A program made the translations under genes and the position numbers. A DNA stretch of 64,000 nt from Sequoia sempervirens (taxonomy: Eukaryota > Streptophyta > Pinopsida > Cupressales > Cupressaceae): NCBI GenBank assembly GCA_007258455.2, contig VDFB02296709.1:120699-184698 (forward strand), written 5' to 3'. Position 1 is the first letter of the stretch, and each line of letters starts with the position of its first letter. The notes under the pieces are model-generated. The model did not search any database. It was not told the origin of the DNA and worked only from the letters and a program-made list of their open reading frames with translations. This document shows positions 33,611-45,345 of the stretch, piece after piece.

Positions 33611-34976
33611 TTCATTTTTATATTAATTGATGTTAATAAATTTTAATCATGACCATGATAACTTAAAATAATTTTAATTATTATAAAAAAATATTTAACT
33701 CACTTTGATGATTATTTTCAAAAGTAATTATTATTTTCAAAAGCAATTAAGATTTTCTATTTTTCCTAATGACAATATAATGCTCGTGAAATAGAAAACC
33801 AAATCTAACTTTGTAAGACCAAGACAAAAAAAAAATGCAAAAATAATCAATTTTTGAGTAGATCCATGGAAGAGTAAGTGCAAGTAATATGAATATCTCC
33901 TCTTTTCATATATATGTATTTAAGATATATATATATATATATATATATAATTCTAATAATTATTTGTATTCATCAAATCTTTCTCAATTTCTATACTAAT
34001 TATAAGATCAGCACCATCCAACCCTCTCTCCTATGATATTTTTTATTTTTTAAATTACATATAAATAGTTTTTCCTTTTTTAAGAATATTAAATAACATT
34101 ACAGGGAGCTTTCGGGTGCAAATGTCTTAGTGAGACAAAAATTAATCATATAAGACTGAGTTTTAACCCTAATACCTATTTGTTTTATACTTTATATTTA
34201 TAAATAATTATTATTTTTTATTGAAAAAAAATACTTAAATAAATATACTTAAAAAACATCAATCCATATTTTTTTAGTGGTGTCTTATACTTTTATTTTA
34301 CTTTAATTTTGTAGTGCTAAATTTATTTGAAAGAAAAATCCATAAGAACATTGAAAAATCTTCAATGATGATTAAAAAACACTTACATAATTAGAAATGA
34401 TTTGAAAAGATAATATTATCTATTGCAGTTTTTTCATCTAAAGAGACGACACCCTTTATTTGCTGCTTTTAATTTCAAAAACATTAAATGTAGAAGATGA
34501 GAATATCAATTGATGCAACTTTGTCGAGTATAAAAGAGTAAAGACATTTCAGAATGAACAAAGGAAAATTCCAATTCCTCCTTTACAGAACTATGTTTGG
34601 AATGATTATTTTTTATATGTTTATAGGAGCTACCTCCTAATAGCGTAGACAACATTTTCAAAGATTTGCAACCATTTTCCCATTGCAAGTAGAAGGCAAA
34701 TTCAAAACACACATGATAATCCCATGAGAATATCCAAAATTGTATTAAATTAATTTGATTTATCAGATCATTCATTAATCTCATCATGAAGTGAGGCAAG
34801 TCCATAGGTTCATAGAAGGGATTTGCAGCAATGACTACAGAGATTTATCAAAACATACGATGCATCAAACCAGTATGAAAATAAAAAATAAATACATAAA
34901 TATTTAAATGTTCATAATCCTTTCCATTAAATGTTTCAACGACATTAACATTTTCTATAAACTAATTGATTATCTT
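33611..34976. other. AT-rich spacer before the kinase relic
   Basis: No feature beyond a (TA)n run at about 33925-33948. The 99-codon minus-strand frame at 34506-34805 matches nothing I know. Confidence 0.5.
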
Positions 34977-35526
34977 GTGGGAGCCAACAGAGTTCCAGGG
35001 GACAACAGAAAGCCTCTGGACTGGAAAGCCCAGCTGAAAATAATGTTGGGAGTGGGAAGAGGGTTGGCCTACTTAGAAAAAGAATGCAGCGGAAAGGGAA
35101 TCCCCATCGCGCACAAGCACCTGAAGTCCTCCAACATTCTCATGGACGTGGATAATGAGCTGCGGCTCTGACTACGCCCTCTGACCGCTCATCAGTGCTC
35201 CTGCAGTGCACAAAATGGTGGCCTACCAATCCCCTGAGAGCCTGAAAAATAGGGTCTCAACACCCTCCGCCAAGACAGGCTTCTGGAGCTTTTGCGTGCT
35301 TCTTCTGGTGCTCCTGACAGGCAAAGCCTCTGCCCATTCTCCTCCACAGGGCAAAGCCGATAGCCCTGAAGCCATCGACCTTCCCCGCTATGTGAATTTT
35401 GTCATGAGAGAGGAATGGACGGACGAAGTATTCAACAAAGAGATTTCACCGGCCAAGTATGCGGAAGGAGAAATGTTGCAGATTCTCCAGATTGCGATGT
35501 GGTGTACCAATGCGTCCCCTGAGTAG
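34977..35526 (+). pseudogene. Pollen-receptor-like kinase (LRR-RLK) kinase-domain pseudogene
   Basis: The frame reads KPLDWKAQLKIMLGVGRGLA, YLEKEC and HLKSSNILMD; a frameshift near 35165 and a TGA just after DYAL follow. It then continues MVAYQSPESL, GFWSFCVLLLVLLTGKASA, EAIDLPRYVNFVMREEWTDE, and ends AEGEMLQILQIAMWCT before TAG at 35524. This is the C-lobe of the PRK group of LRR receptor kinases, plasma-membrane proteins in which the HRD motif is already replaced by HxHLKS and DFG by SDYA. The N-lobe, transmembrane segment and LRRs are absent. The conserved DVWSFG aspartate is also lost (GFWSFC). GC content is higher than the flanks, consistent with a former gene exon or processed copy. Confidence 0.84.
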
Positions 35527-36639
35527 CAATGAAAAAAACTTCGGCTGTGTCAAGGCTGGTTAGTTTTTAAATAAAATGAACTAAAACCAAATTGTTCAAG
35601 AAAAAGAAACGGTTTTCTGCCAAATGCCACACAAAAAACCTGTAATTCACAAAGTAAGCTACTAATCAACCTAATTAACCAACTCATTAGCTAAACCAGT
35701 ACAAATTCCCAAACCCTTCTGAAAAGAAGCATGCTCAAATCCCAGCAACAAAAAATTGAGCAAACAATAAACCAATAAAACGAATTAAATTATTCAAAAT
35801 GAAATGACAACTCAGCTCATCGGCAAGCAAATAGCATTACTTCAGGAAAGCCAACATGAACACCCTCGAATCTCACCCATTTATCTCAATATCACTCCAT
35901 AAAAATAGAAAACAGAAAACCCAATTTCCTCTGAGAATTAAAAAAAAAATAACTATCTCCAATTCGATTTAAATGTGCATAAATACCGGTGTTTGAATTG
36001 ATTTGCAGATCTTAATCCATTGCAATCTCTTAAACCAAACTTGTCCTTTTATCTTTTGAACTCATTCTGATAAATTAAAAGAAAAGCAATACGGTAAAGA
36101 AAGCGGATTTTCAAGCAAACCATTCGCATGCAAACCATTTCAGTTGGGATTAAATAAAATTAAACTTTGTGGGATTAAATTTCATTCCGATAAATTTTAT
36201 TTGAATTTTTTTTAATTAACGGAAGCAAAATTGAATGGTTGTAAAATATGAGCAATGGCTTCCGCTATTGAATCCTGATTGTTTCCTTTTAAAGATCAGT
36301 TTTCAAATTATTATTTTTTTAACTATTTAATATGTAGAGTTTTGTAAACATTTTATTTACAAATTACAAACCCCAATCACTAGAGAAATCCCAAGCTCAG
36401 ATAAAAACATATATTCTGGTGTTGGCACTTTCAAACGTAGACTGGAGTGAGCACACTAAAAATAAATTTCCCAGTTCGGAAAACCCAGAAAAATAATCTC
36501 AGGCTTCCTGCGCATGTGGGGAACTCAAGTGGAGTTTAGATTTCGGGCTGTATTCACCAATCAGTAAAGGTTTGATTTCCGAATTAATTCTCAAACAAAT
36601 TAGCTGAGGTTTCCCACATATGAAATGACTGATTGATTT
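35527..36639. other. Spacer after the kinase relic
   Basis: No gene is recognised. Base composition slowly returns to AT-rich. Confidence 0.5.
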
Positions 36640-36712
36640 GGGGGCAAGGGGGGTCTGGGAGATTCGAACCCGCGATGGAAATAATACCAATATAGCGTGC
36701 ATGTCCATAGAC
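36640..36712 (-). other. tRNA-like sequence, possibly a SINE head
   Basis: On the minus strand GGGTCT and AGACCC, about 60 bases apart, can pair as an acceptor stem, and between them is GGTTCGAATCTCC, a good RNA polymerase III B box. A convincing A box, D arm and anticodon arm are not visible and the length is about 64 bases. I read it as a tRNA-derived SINE head or decayed tRNA rather than a working tRNA. No target duplication was found. Confidence 0.35.
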
Positions 36713-38166
36713 CCGGAAAATAAATAAAAAGCAATTGCAGTGCATGCAGGAGGAAAGTGCCATGCTCGTTACTTACGGGTTTTTGTTTTCCTTTGCCTTT
36801 GTAATGTTCTGCTTGAAAATAATTCTAGATTTGCCAATTCATGGAATCATTGTTGTTGCCGCTGCGGCATCCCTGGATTGATTTCAGCTGGATATTTCTG
36901 CCGCATCCTTGGATTGATAAATCATGTCAATTGACCATAGATCTGAGAACAGAAACTGCAACAAGTTTGTGAAATGGTGATTTATCAACAACAGTTGATA
37001 TCCAATACCAATATGCAAGTTATGAAAAACAGTTATGGAAGCGTTATCAATAACCGTTTTATTTAGTGAACGCGAAATATAGATGCACAAACAAGAACTA
37101 AGCATTTAGAAAAAAATCCATAATCTTTATTTTTATTGTTGCAATTTTTAATAAATTAAAATCTATTAGAAAATACTGTTTGCGGGAGCAAAAGCAGCAC
37201 ATGATTTCCACCTGCCTGTCAATTTCAATGAAGCTTCAAAAACTTTACGGAGAATATTCCTTGAATGCTTTCACTGTATAATGCCTCGGGCGCAGTAATA
37301 ACCTCAAGAGCCTCCTTTGATCTAATAATTTATATTTATTTATTTTTAAAAGCAAAGATATGGAGAGTGAACTTAATTAATGTTAGGAAGATGGTTGGAA
37401 ATAATTAAATAATTGTTTATTTAACTAATATTGGAAAAAGGACAAAAATTTGATGAATTTATGACGTGGATGTATATAGGCATCTCCAATATCAAGATAA
37501 AGCCCTCGAACCATCAACATGTACTATCATACATTCAATAATTGAAAGAACAAGATCCATGGCTGTTTAGGGACAACACATTGCATGAAACGTGTTGGGG
37601 ATAAACATTCAATGTTGTTAGAGATGGTGCTTTTGATAATTGTCATTGACCATTTAACTCCATCAATAGTAAATGGAAAATTAATAAGAGGACAAGGCCA
37701 TTTTAAAGAGTCAAGATCACCCACAAGTGTCACACCTTAAAGAGTGCTACAATAAATGTAAAAAAGGGTAAAAAGTATTACTTCAAAAAGGAGTATGCAA
37801 GATCTCTCCACACTCAAATAATTTAATTTTGACTATGTGCTCTCTTTTTAGGGATTTTATATTTTGAAAATAAAATGTATTCTCAAAAGTGAATCTATAG
37901 GTAATAGATTGTACTAATTAGAGTTTTTTTTCCTAAACAATTTTCTTAACATTTAAAAAAAAAAAATTCTCCAACTTATGTACATAATACCTATAAAATG
38001 AAGACTGCAGCAAAACAATTTGAAAGATTCAACACACAACTCTAATATATTCATATTTCAAGATCTATTTCTAAAAATAATAAATCTAACAAATTTTTGA
38101 TACAACAATATAAATGAATACTATTGTTTTATTTATACATACTTCTATTTATATAAAAACACAAAA
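36713..38166. other. Unassigned DNA up to the second gap
   Basis: No gene is supported. A slightly GC-richer stretch at 37180-37320 has an open minus-strand reading (EALEVITAPEALYSESIQG) that I cannot assign. The remainder is AT-rich. Confidence 0.45.
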
Positions 38167-38266
38167 NNNNNNNNNNNNNNNNNNNNNNNNNNNNNNNNNN
38201 NNNNNNNNNNNNNNNNNNNNNNNNNNNNNNNNNNNNNNNNNNNNNNNNNNNNNNNNNNNNNNNNNN
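38167..38266. other. Assembly gap, 100 N
   Basis: Exactly 100 N. The sequence directly to its right is the start of the right arm of inverted repeat 1, in GA-rich microsatellite DNA. Confidence 0.99.
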
Positions 38267-40265
38267 GGTGATATAGAGAGATAGAGAGGGATAGAAAAAA
38301 GGATAGAGAGCTATATCTCTTTATTTATCTATCTCTATATCGGTCTAACTCACTATCTCTATCTCTCTCTATCTCTCCCTCTTCCTCTTCCTTTATATCT
38401 CTCTATCTTCCTAGTTGAAAAAAGTGCCAAAAGCTTCTTATAATTATAGAACTATTCCATTTATAGTGAAAATAATTAACTTTTAGTCAATTGTGGTCTT
38501 AAATATTTATAAAAATTATAAAGTAAGTTTACAATAAAGTGACTTTTATTTTAAAATTGACCTTGGTCTTTTGATAGAAATATTTTACTAAAAGAACTAA
38601 TAAATTATTATTAAAATATTTTATTATAAAACTTGAGCCTTATTACTGATAGTTTTATTTTCATCCATTAATGTTGATGATTTGTGAGAATTTGCATTCA
38701 TAACCTCAATCATATCCTACTAAATAGAGTTGTTTAACTAATTGAACTCAAAAAATTATTTGATTTCCTCATCCAAGACCTTTCCTTGAGTAGCCTCAAG
38801 CTCAATACAAAAATTAATAAATCAAGTTTATGACTTGCTTCCATTTAAGTAAATAAAAAAATATGGGCTATTTCAATAAATTAATCTATATTAAACATAG
38901 TGGTATAGAGAATTTGTAATATTTAAATATATTAAGTATAATATTAGAAACATTTAGAAAATTACAATCAACATAAATGCATCATTTGAATTGAAATATA
39001 ATTTTTGTTTTATTTATGGAGCTTCCTGAATTAAAGGAAAACAATATTACATCTTTTATCTTTTATTGTGTATTATATTAAATGAATAAATTAAATATAA
39101 AAAAGACCTCAATTCATGTACCCTCCTTTTGGTGGCTACAAAATGAATGGAATTGGAAGAGAGAGATGCATCCAACATCTTCAAAATTACTTACAAGTAA
39201 AAAATGTTCTTTGCCCCTCCATGAATCAACTTGGTTATCAAATATCTCCAATTTCAATCAGACTCTCAAGTGTTTGATATAGTCTAATAATACAAAGTAT
39301 CTTTAATATTATTTCTTTTAATTAATTATGAATATTTATTACATATAATAATAAATGCTATATAATGATAACAAAGATGCTTATATATCAAAAACACCCT
39401 TGTTTTTGCTGCTTTTTATATCAAAAACAAAGATGCTTATATTTTTTTGTGTATTGAATGAAAAGATTAATTAAAACCCATTACATTCTTTTTAAAAAAA
39501 TATGACAATTTTAATTTCTTATAAGACTAACAATTTTTCTTAAATTTAAATTAGACACTATCTTATACATGTACATTATTAGTACTTGTCGTGAGGCATA
39601 GTACTATTGTAATGAGTTTTACTAACTAACTATTAATAATTTAGTTTTCAATCAAAAGCAATATTTTAAAAAAATTAAAATAAAATTCAATTTTGTAAAG
39701 TCAACTTATAAAATATTTAATTTTACAAATTATAAAAAATATTTTTTGTGCATATGATTGGTTAAAAAGTTACGTGTGTTATTGACGATTTTTAGGGAAA
39801 GAGTGTAAACATTTTTTTAAAGATTGATGTTTTATTTTCTACTTTATAAAGTCATTTCATTAAATATTTCTAAAATAAATAAATGTTACTTATTTTGATA
39901 TTTTTTTAAGAATAATTTTTTGTATGTATGTAATTGTTATTTTTTTATTAAAGAAAATCTCACAAAAATCAATTAACTATTTTATAGAGATTTAGATTCA
40001 CATTATTAAAATAATAAAATATAAAAAATTGTATTACTAATATCTTTGTTATCTATGTTTTTAATATTTTATGATATAATTTGATCATTATATGTTCTCC
40101 TTCTTCTTTTCATTAATAAGTTTTTTTAGTCATGTATATTTTTAATATTAATTTATATTAATATATGTAGAATTTATATATATTATTTCTATTTGTATCT
40201 TATATTATTGTAGGTAGTATTTTGTAGGTAAACAAATTAACTTATATTATGTAGGTAATATATTA
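38267..40265. repeat. Inverted-repeat arm 1, right copy (about 2.0 kb)
   Basis: Reverse complement of 3462-5512. It runs past the point where the left copy is interrupted by the LINE, continuing as AT-rich DNA, so it preserves something close to the pre-insertion sequence. The gap hides its left end. Confidence 0.85.
39118..39212 (+). pseudogene. Aldehyde dehydrogenase C-terminal exon fragment, second copy
   Basis: Same fragment as at 4570-4665, here on the plus strand: [14 protein letters not shown] then NYLQVKNV, with the same degenerate codons between them. The identity of the damage shows that it predates the duplication of the arms. Confidence 0.72.
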
Positions 40266-40559
40266 ATTTATATTAATATATATTATAATCTTTTGTATTT
40301 TAACCATCTATTTTTTTTATATTAATTGAATCATTTATTTAGTTTTCTAATTTATATTTTATATATAATCTCATCTTTTTTTGTTTTATTGTTTTATGAT
40401 GTATTATTTATTTTATGATGTGATGATACACTGTTTGGTGGTGATTATTTTTGACATGCTTTATTTTAGTATAGATGTTTACTTGAGATGATATTGCTCT
40501 ATATGCTTATGGTAGATTAATTGATATTTATTTTATCAGTTCGATGTGATATTGTATTG
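40266..40559. other. AT-rich spacer
   Basis: No feature recognised. Confidence 0.5.
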
Positions 40560-40625
40560 GTGAAGAGAACGGTATTGTATCACTCGCTTGCGAGTGCTCT
40601 ATGATTTACGTGATTTTCTCTTCAC
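40560..40625. repeat. Nested palindrome
   Basis: A perfect outer inverted repeat, GTGAAGAGAA (40560-40569) and TTCTCTTCAC (40616-40625), encloses a perfect inner one, CACTCGC-TT-GCGAGTG (40581-40596). The GC-rich inner hairpin stands out from its AT-rich surroundings. It could be a transposon end or regulatory stem; no gene is attached to it. Confidence 0.7.
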
Positions 40626-40920
40626 GGTGTGTTTGAATCATGGATTATATACATGTATGTTATATGTCTAATTGCAGGATTGCAGGATACATGACATTGA
40701 CTCCACGGTCTCACAGTGCGAGCATGTCGAGGCTCAATGTCCAGGCTCAACGGTAATGTTGATTAGGGAGATAGTAGCGAGGTTTTTCTTAGTCTAGCCT
40801 CAAACCTAGTCACAATATGTCATCGGTTTAGGTATGGTATGTTTGGTTGTCACGTCTATGTTTGTCTTGTTATTTGTTATGCAAGGTTTATTTTGTGAAT
40901 TTAATGTTAGAGTAATGTTC

Positions 40921-41061
40921 TTTTTTTTTTTTTATTCAAGGGGTAAAATGCTTTTACGGGCTATGAGCCAGGATGATTCAACAAATACCACTAGCGGGTT
41001 TGAACCTTGGTGGAAAGAACAACGATGCCACCTATAAACCATCACACCATGCCAACCGCAA
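40921..41061 (-). mobile_element. tRNA-derived SINE with target-site duplication
   Basis: On the minus strand the element begins GCGGTTGGCATGGTG. TGGCATGGTGTGATGG is an A-box-like motif, followed about 35 bases later by the B box GGTTCAAACCC, then a body and a terminal A13 run (plus-strand T13 at 40921-40933). It is flanked by GTTAGAGTAATGTTC (40906-40920) and GTTAGAATAATGTTC (41062-41076), a 15-bp target duplication with one mismatch. All hallmarks of a complete, fairly young polymerase III SINE are present. The 67-codon plus-strand frame across it is spurious. Confidence 0.9.
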
Positions 41062-41076
41062 GTTAGAATAATGTTC

Positions 41077-42344
41077 TTTATAATTTAGTGCTTATTTATT
41101 TAATTTTAAATATTGTAGTTAAAAAACTTCTTATTTTATTTAATTAATTAAATTAGTTTATTTGGTAAAATAATTTAATCATTGTGATTAAAGTTATTTT
41201 ATTAAATAAATAAATTAATTGATTAAATTTCTTTTATTGAGTGAATAGATTAAATATAGTTTAAATGCTTTTGTGTGAATGGAATTTTAAATTTGTTTAA
41301 AGAAAATGAAATTAATTTTGAATTTTTAAATTCAATAAAATAGAATAAATTCTTTATAATTTTTAAAACAAGAAAATATCTGAGTTTGTTAGAAGATATT
41401 TTTGATTTGCCATGTGTGTGAGTAAAATTAAATGCAAAATTCTTGTTGAGAAATTTCTCAGAGAGAATATTGCTAGAACTGGGAAAGGTAAGAAGTCACT
41501 TCATGGGAAAGAAAAGAAATAGAGAATTGCTGGAAAAATTGTTATTTTTGGGGTTTTGGTTTTTAAAGAAATCTGGAAGAGATTCTCGAGATTATTTTCT
41601 AGTTCAGTAATTTGCATCTTTTGGAAGTGGAGTTTTGGAAAAGGGCTTTGGAAATTGCACTCAAGAAATTTTTCTTCCAACTTTCAATTCTTGTCCTATA
41701 TAAAGATTTAATTTTGTAGAAGTTTTGTTAAATTTGTAAAATAGAAAGATTGTCTGAAGAAGAAAATTTGATTGAAGCTTCTGTAGAAAAACTATTTATT
41801 GATTACTTCTCGGTAAAATTTTGTTAAAAATATTTTTGTAGAAAAACTTGTTACCTCTCTGTGTAAAATTTTGAAACAAAACTTTACAATAAAATCAGAG
41901 AGCATCACAGAAGGTTATTGATAAACAATATAAAATTCTCAAAAGAAAACAGAAGAAAATCTTAGTAGATTTGTAAATGAAATTCTTTGATTAATTTGAG
42001 GAAACACAAACCTCTATGATTAACTTTTCTAAATATTTCCTGTAGAAAAGATTTTGAGAATTTTGTTTGAAAATAAAATCATCAGAAATTGAACCCCTCT
42101 ATCAAAATTGAGAAATTTGAAACCTCTGTTTTGTTTAATTAAATCTTCCTGTAGAAAATTCTTTATTAAAATTTTGCTCTTCCCTAGCAATCTTTCTGGT
42201 TTATTGTTTATATATATATATGTGCATATTTATATAAAATATGCGTATGAAATTATGTAGAATGTTCATTGAAATTTTATTTTAAAAAAAACAGAGATAT
42301 CGTCATATAGGAGAAATTCTCACAATTTTTTTTTAATAATTAAA
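41077..42344. other. AT-rich spacer with GAAAATTT-rich repeats
   Basis: Degenerate TGTAGAAAA/AAATTTT motifs recur every 60-80 bases between 41700 and 42180. No gene is supported. Confidence 0.5.
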
Positions 42345-42475
42345 AGGGCTTAAGGGAGGCGCAGGGGGCTACCCCGCACAGTTGTACCCCATAAGGGAGT
42401 CGGTGTGAACTAGCGCCAACCTGCTGCACAGAAGCCCATGGGGGGTGGCTGTGGGCAACCGACCCGACCTTTTTT
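42345..42475. mobile_element. GC-rich SINE-like insertion, unclassified
   Basis: A 120-base GC-rich unit (GGGAGGCGCAGGGGGCTACCC ... CAACCGACCCGACC) sits in AT-rich DNA. On the minus strand it ends in an A-rich tail (AATTATTAAAAAAAAA). A weak B-box-like GCTAGTTCACACCGA is present. No clear target duplication was found, so only the contrast in composition and the tail support a retroposon. Confidence 0.35.
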
Positions 42476-42499
42476 TATAAATTTTAATTTATTTTTTTT

Positions 42500-42514
42500 T
42501 ATTTTTAAATTATA

Positions 42515-42546
<32 letters not shown>

Positions 42547-42620
42547 TGTATATGTAATATATATTATTAATAACATATGTTATATATATAATATATATAT
42601 ATATTGTATTTATATAAATT
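42500..42620. repeat. (TA)n and AT-rich microsatellite
   Basis: Two TA-dinucleotide runs separated by TTGTATATGTAAT-type DNA. Confidence 0.9.
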
Positions 42621-42959
42621 TATAATTGTGTTTAAAAATTAGTGATTATAGATTTATTTCGGACAAAAAACATATATATATTTATATATTTAAATAAATA
42701 TTCAATTATAATGATTTGAAGTGTATTTATTTAAATGTATAATATATTGTTGATTAGTGTATGAAAATCATAAATAGATATTTTTATAATGAAATGTATT
42801 ATGTAAAGAAATTGAAAATTTCATTATAATGCATGAATGCAGATTTGGAGTTAATTGTTAGTTTTAATTTTTCATATTGATTGAAAAATGAATTATACTT
42901 TAGTTGATTAATTTCATGCTATATGTTATCAATTGATTGGATTTAGAAAATCTCAATGT

Positions 42960-44292
42960 TAGATTCTTATTTTCCTGAATTGCTTTAAGTTGTTTTTTTT
43001 ACTCTTATTGAGCATATTGGGGATTATATGGGTTAATAAGTCTTCCAGATACAGTTTCTTCGTGAGGGGGTTGTTTTTATGATGGTTCCATATTTTGAAC
43101 ATACTAGGGTAGTGCACATAGTTTTATTCGGTTTAGACACCTGGTTCTATGAACGGGTTGTGATGTCTATTGTTATATGGTTGGTATTTGATGTTTGTTT
43201 ATGTGAACCTTGTCTACCCATAGTTAGTGGAATTAGTTTCCCTATGTTGTTATTAGGGGAGTGGCTCTTTATGAGAGCTGACACACAAAGTGGTGTCTGG
43301 GTAACTCATGTAGAGTTAGTTTAATCAGTGAAAACTAAATCAACACATTAGGTAGTCTAAAACATTTAACTAGATTAATTAAGCCTCACTCATGGACTCA
43401 AGGGCTAGTTCAGACTTGGGGATGAGTCGAGAAGGCCTGGAATGGCAAGATCGATATCTTGTCATTATGAAAGATAATTGATTCCGCAATAGATTGCATG
43501 TGGGGCCGGGTTTTGTAAGAGGTTACCAGGGTAACCCAAGATGGGGGCCGGAACCTAGGAAGAATCGCTTAGGTAACCTATGCAACATTGTGATGACACT
43601 CCACCTATAATAACAGTATCCTTGTGAACTTAGTGTATTTGATCCTTCAGTTCTAGAAGCAATGTAACCATTAAGTTAAGTTTGTACTTGTATAGTTTTG
43701 TCTATGGTTTTGCCTGTGTTTAGGGTTTGTAGGTTATGTCTAGGGAACCCTTTTACTATCTCCTAGCACGGGGGGTGGGCCTACGGGTACCACTTGGTTG
43801 GATGGAACGTGCACCTTACACCGTTGGGTCCCCAGTTCTTGTTCGTGGTGACGAGTACTTCTTGGTTGGAGAGCTCGTGTGTGGAAATGTATTTTCTCAT
43901 TTGTATCAGTGGAAACCTTATTTATGTATCACTCCTCAATTGTAATTGGGGAGAAATTTTGTAACATGTAATTGTACACTTTTGTATGACCTTGGAAATG
44001 AGTATTGTAAATGTTATTATAAATGTAATGTAAGAATGAATCATTGATGTACATTAAACCTTCATTGAAGTAATTTATTTGTTATTGAATGTATGCTCTT
44101 AAGTTTATAAGAATTAAACACATGCTATGTTTAGTTACTTATGTTAATTATGGAATTTACATGTAGTGCGTTGTCGTGTATCTTAGGGAATGTTTGCATT
44201 AATGAAGTTCATGTATACACTTTTAAAAAAAAAAATTATTACACTATCGTAGTCATTGCAACATTCTTTAGGTTACATGGCGGGGCATTACA
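42960..44292 (+). mobile_element. Probable LTR-retrotransposon-derived segment ending GGGGCATTACA
   Basis: This stretch is richer in GC and coding-like than its surroundings and ends in GGGGCATTACA (44282-44292). That is the mirror of TGTAATGCCCC, a common LTR edge in plant Ty3/gypsy elements. No matching 5' edge, primer site or target duplication was found, and frames at 43079-43324 and 43736-43945 show no known domain. I treat it as part of a long LTR or a non-coding retroelement. Confidence 0.38.
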
Positions 44293-44454
44293 TCTTCCTT
44301 CATTTCTTTTAATAATTTTGTTAATTGTTCCTTAATCATTTTGTTATATAATTCATTTTTATAATTCTCTTATCTAGTTATCTATTTATTGTTTGAAACA
44401 TTGAACTTAACTTTTTTTGATTGATTTATTTGTGTTATATCATATTACTATATT

Positions 44455-44620
44455 TTTTTATTTTTTATCCTTTAGCACACCTCATATAAACCTCAGCATG
44501 CCTGTAAACTTAACGTGACCGGCGCCCATGACTCCCAGCACCACAGGGGGGGAGACTAGATCTCGTGGACCAACCTCCCAACAGAAAGATTTAGCCAACC
44601 AGGCTAGGGCCCCAACCCGC
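44455..44620 (-). mobile_element. tRNA-derived SINE with perfect target-site duplication
   Basis: Minus strand: GGGTTGGGGCCCTAGCCTGGTTGG includes an A-box-like TAGCCTGGTTGG. About 40 bases later is a degenerate B box (GATCTAGTCTCC), then a body and an A-rich tail (AAAAAATAAAAAAA, plus-strand 44455-44468). It is flanked by TCATATTACTATATT at 44440-44454 and again at 44621-44635, a perfect 15-bp target duplication. It belongs to a different SINE family from the one at 40921-41061. Confidence 0.84.
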
Positions 44621-44979
44621 TCATATTACTATATTATTCATTCTTATGTTATGCTTTCATCATTTTTTGTTTTCTTATTTTCACTTTTACTTTGTTTTCC
44701 AATCTCTTCCCTCCCTGCCCTTTCCCACCACTTAACTCTTCTTAAGGTCATTTCTATAATCATATTATTCATTATCCTCTTCCTATGATGAAACATTGAG
44801 TGTGGTTTGAAATGTCGATTCAAAATAGCATACACAATTTAATCTACAAGTGTTTACTTTATCATTCATGGACTTTGAAAAAATCATACCACCTATAATC
44901 ATTGGTTCATTAATATTTAACAATTATTGATTTGAATGAAGAGATTTAGTTGCACTTGTGTCTATTACGAATAAAATCT

Positions 44980-45110
44980 AACCTTAACAATAAATTCTAA
45001 ACCATTATCCTAATCCTAGACCTATCTCTAACCCTAACTATGGTCGTAACACTATCCATAACTATAAACCTAACCCTAACCCTAACAATAAATTCTAACC
45101 CTAACTATTA
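44980..45110. repeat. Short degenerate telomere-like tract
   Basis: CTAACCCTAACCCTAAC-type repeats with interruptions, similar to the large array at 30815-32845 but only about 120 bp. Confidence 0.7.
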
Positions 45111-45139
45111 ACAATATTAAAACACTATATATATATATT

Positions 45140-45345
45140 GATAACTCAGAGGTGTCCCCACCCCTCGTGTCTAGCACTTGGATTTGTGACTCTGCCCAGC
45201 AAGCTCCACCACCCTTGCCTTGGTCTTACTTATTGCTAGGTTTTGGGGGACAGAGGAGGCAAGCGAAGGTGAGACTAGTCCTCTGGGGGCACAGACTGCA
45301 CCTGACACAAATAAAACTTACTTTTTTTTTTATCAAATCTAAAAA
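45140..45345. mobile_element. GC-rich unit ending in T-run, possible retroposon
   Basis: About 180 bases of GC-rich DNA (from CAGAGGTGTCCCC to GCACAGACTGCACC) followed by CTTAC and a run of ten T. Internal complementary segments (CTCTGGGGG, CCCCACCCC) could pair. Neither polymerase III boxes nor a target duplication are convincing. The 65-codon frame across it is probably chance. Confidence 0.28.

Noticed and set aside
36640..36712. A functional tRNA gene
   Set aside because: Too short, no A box or anticodon arm, and a mismatched T stem.
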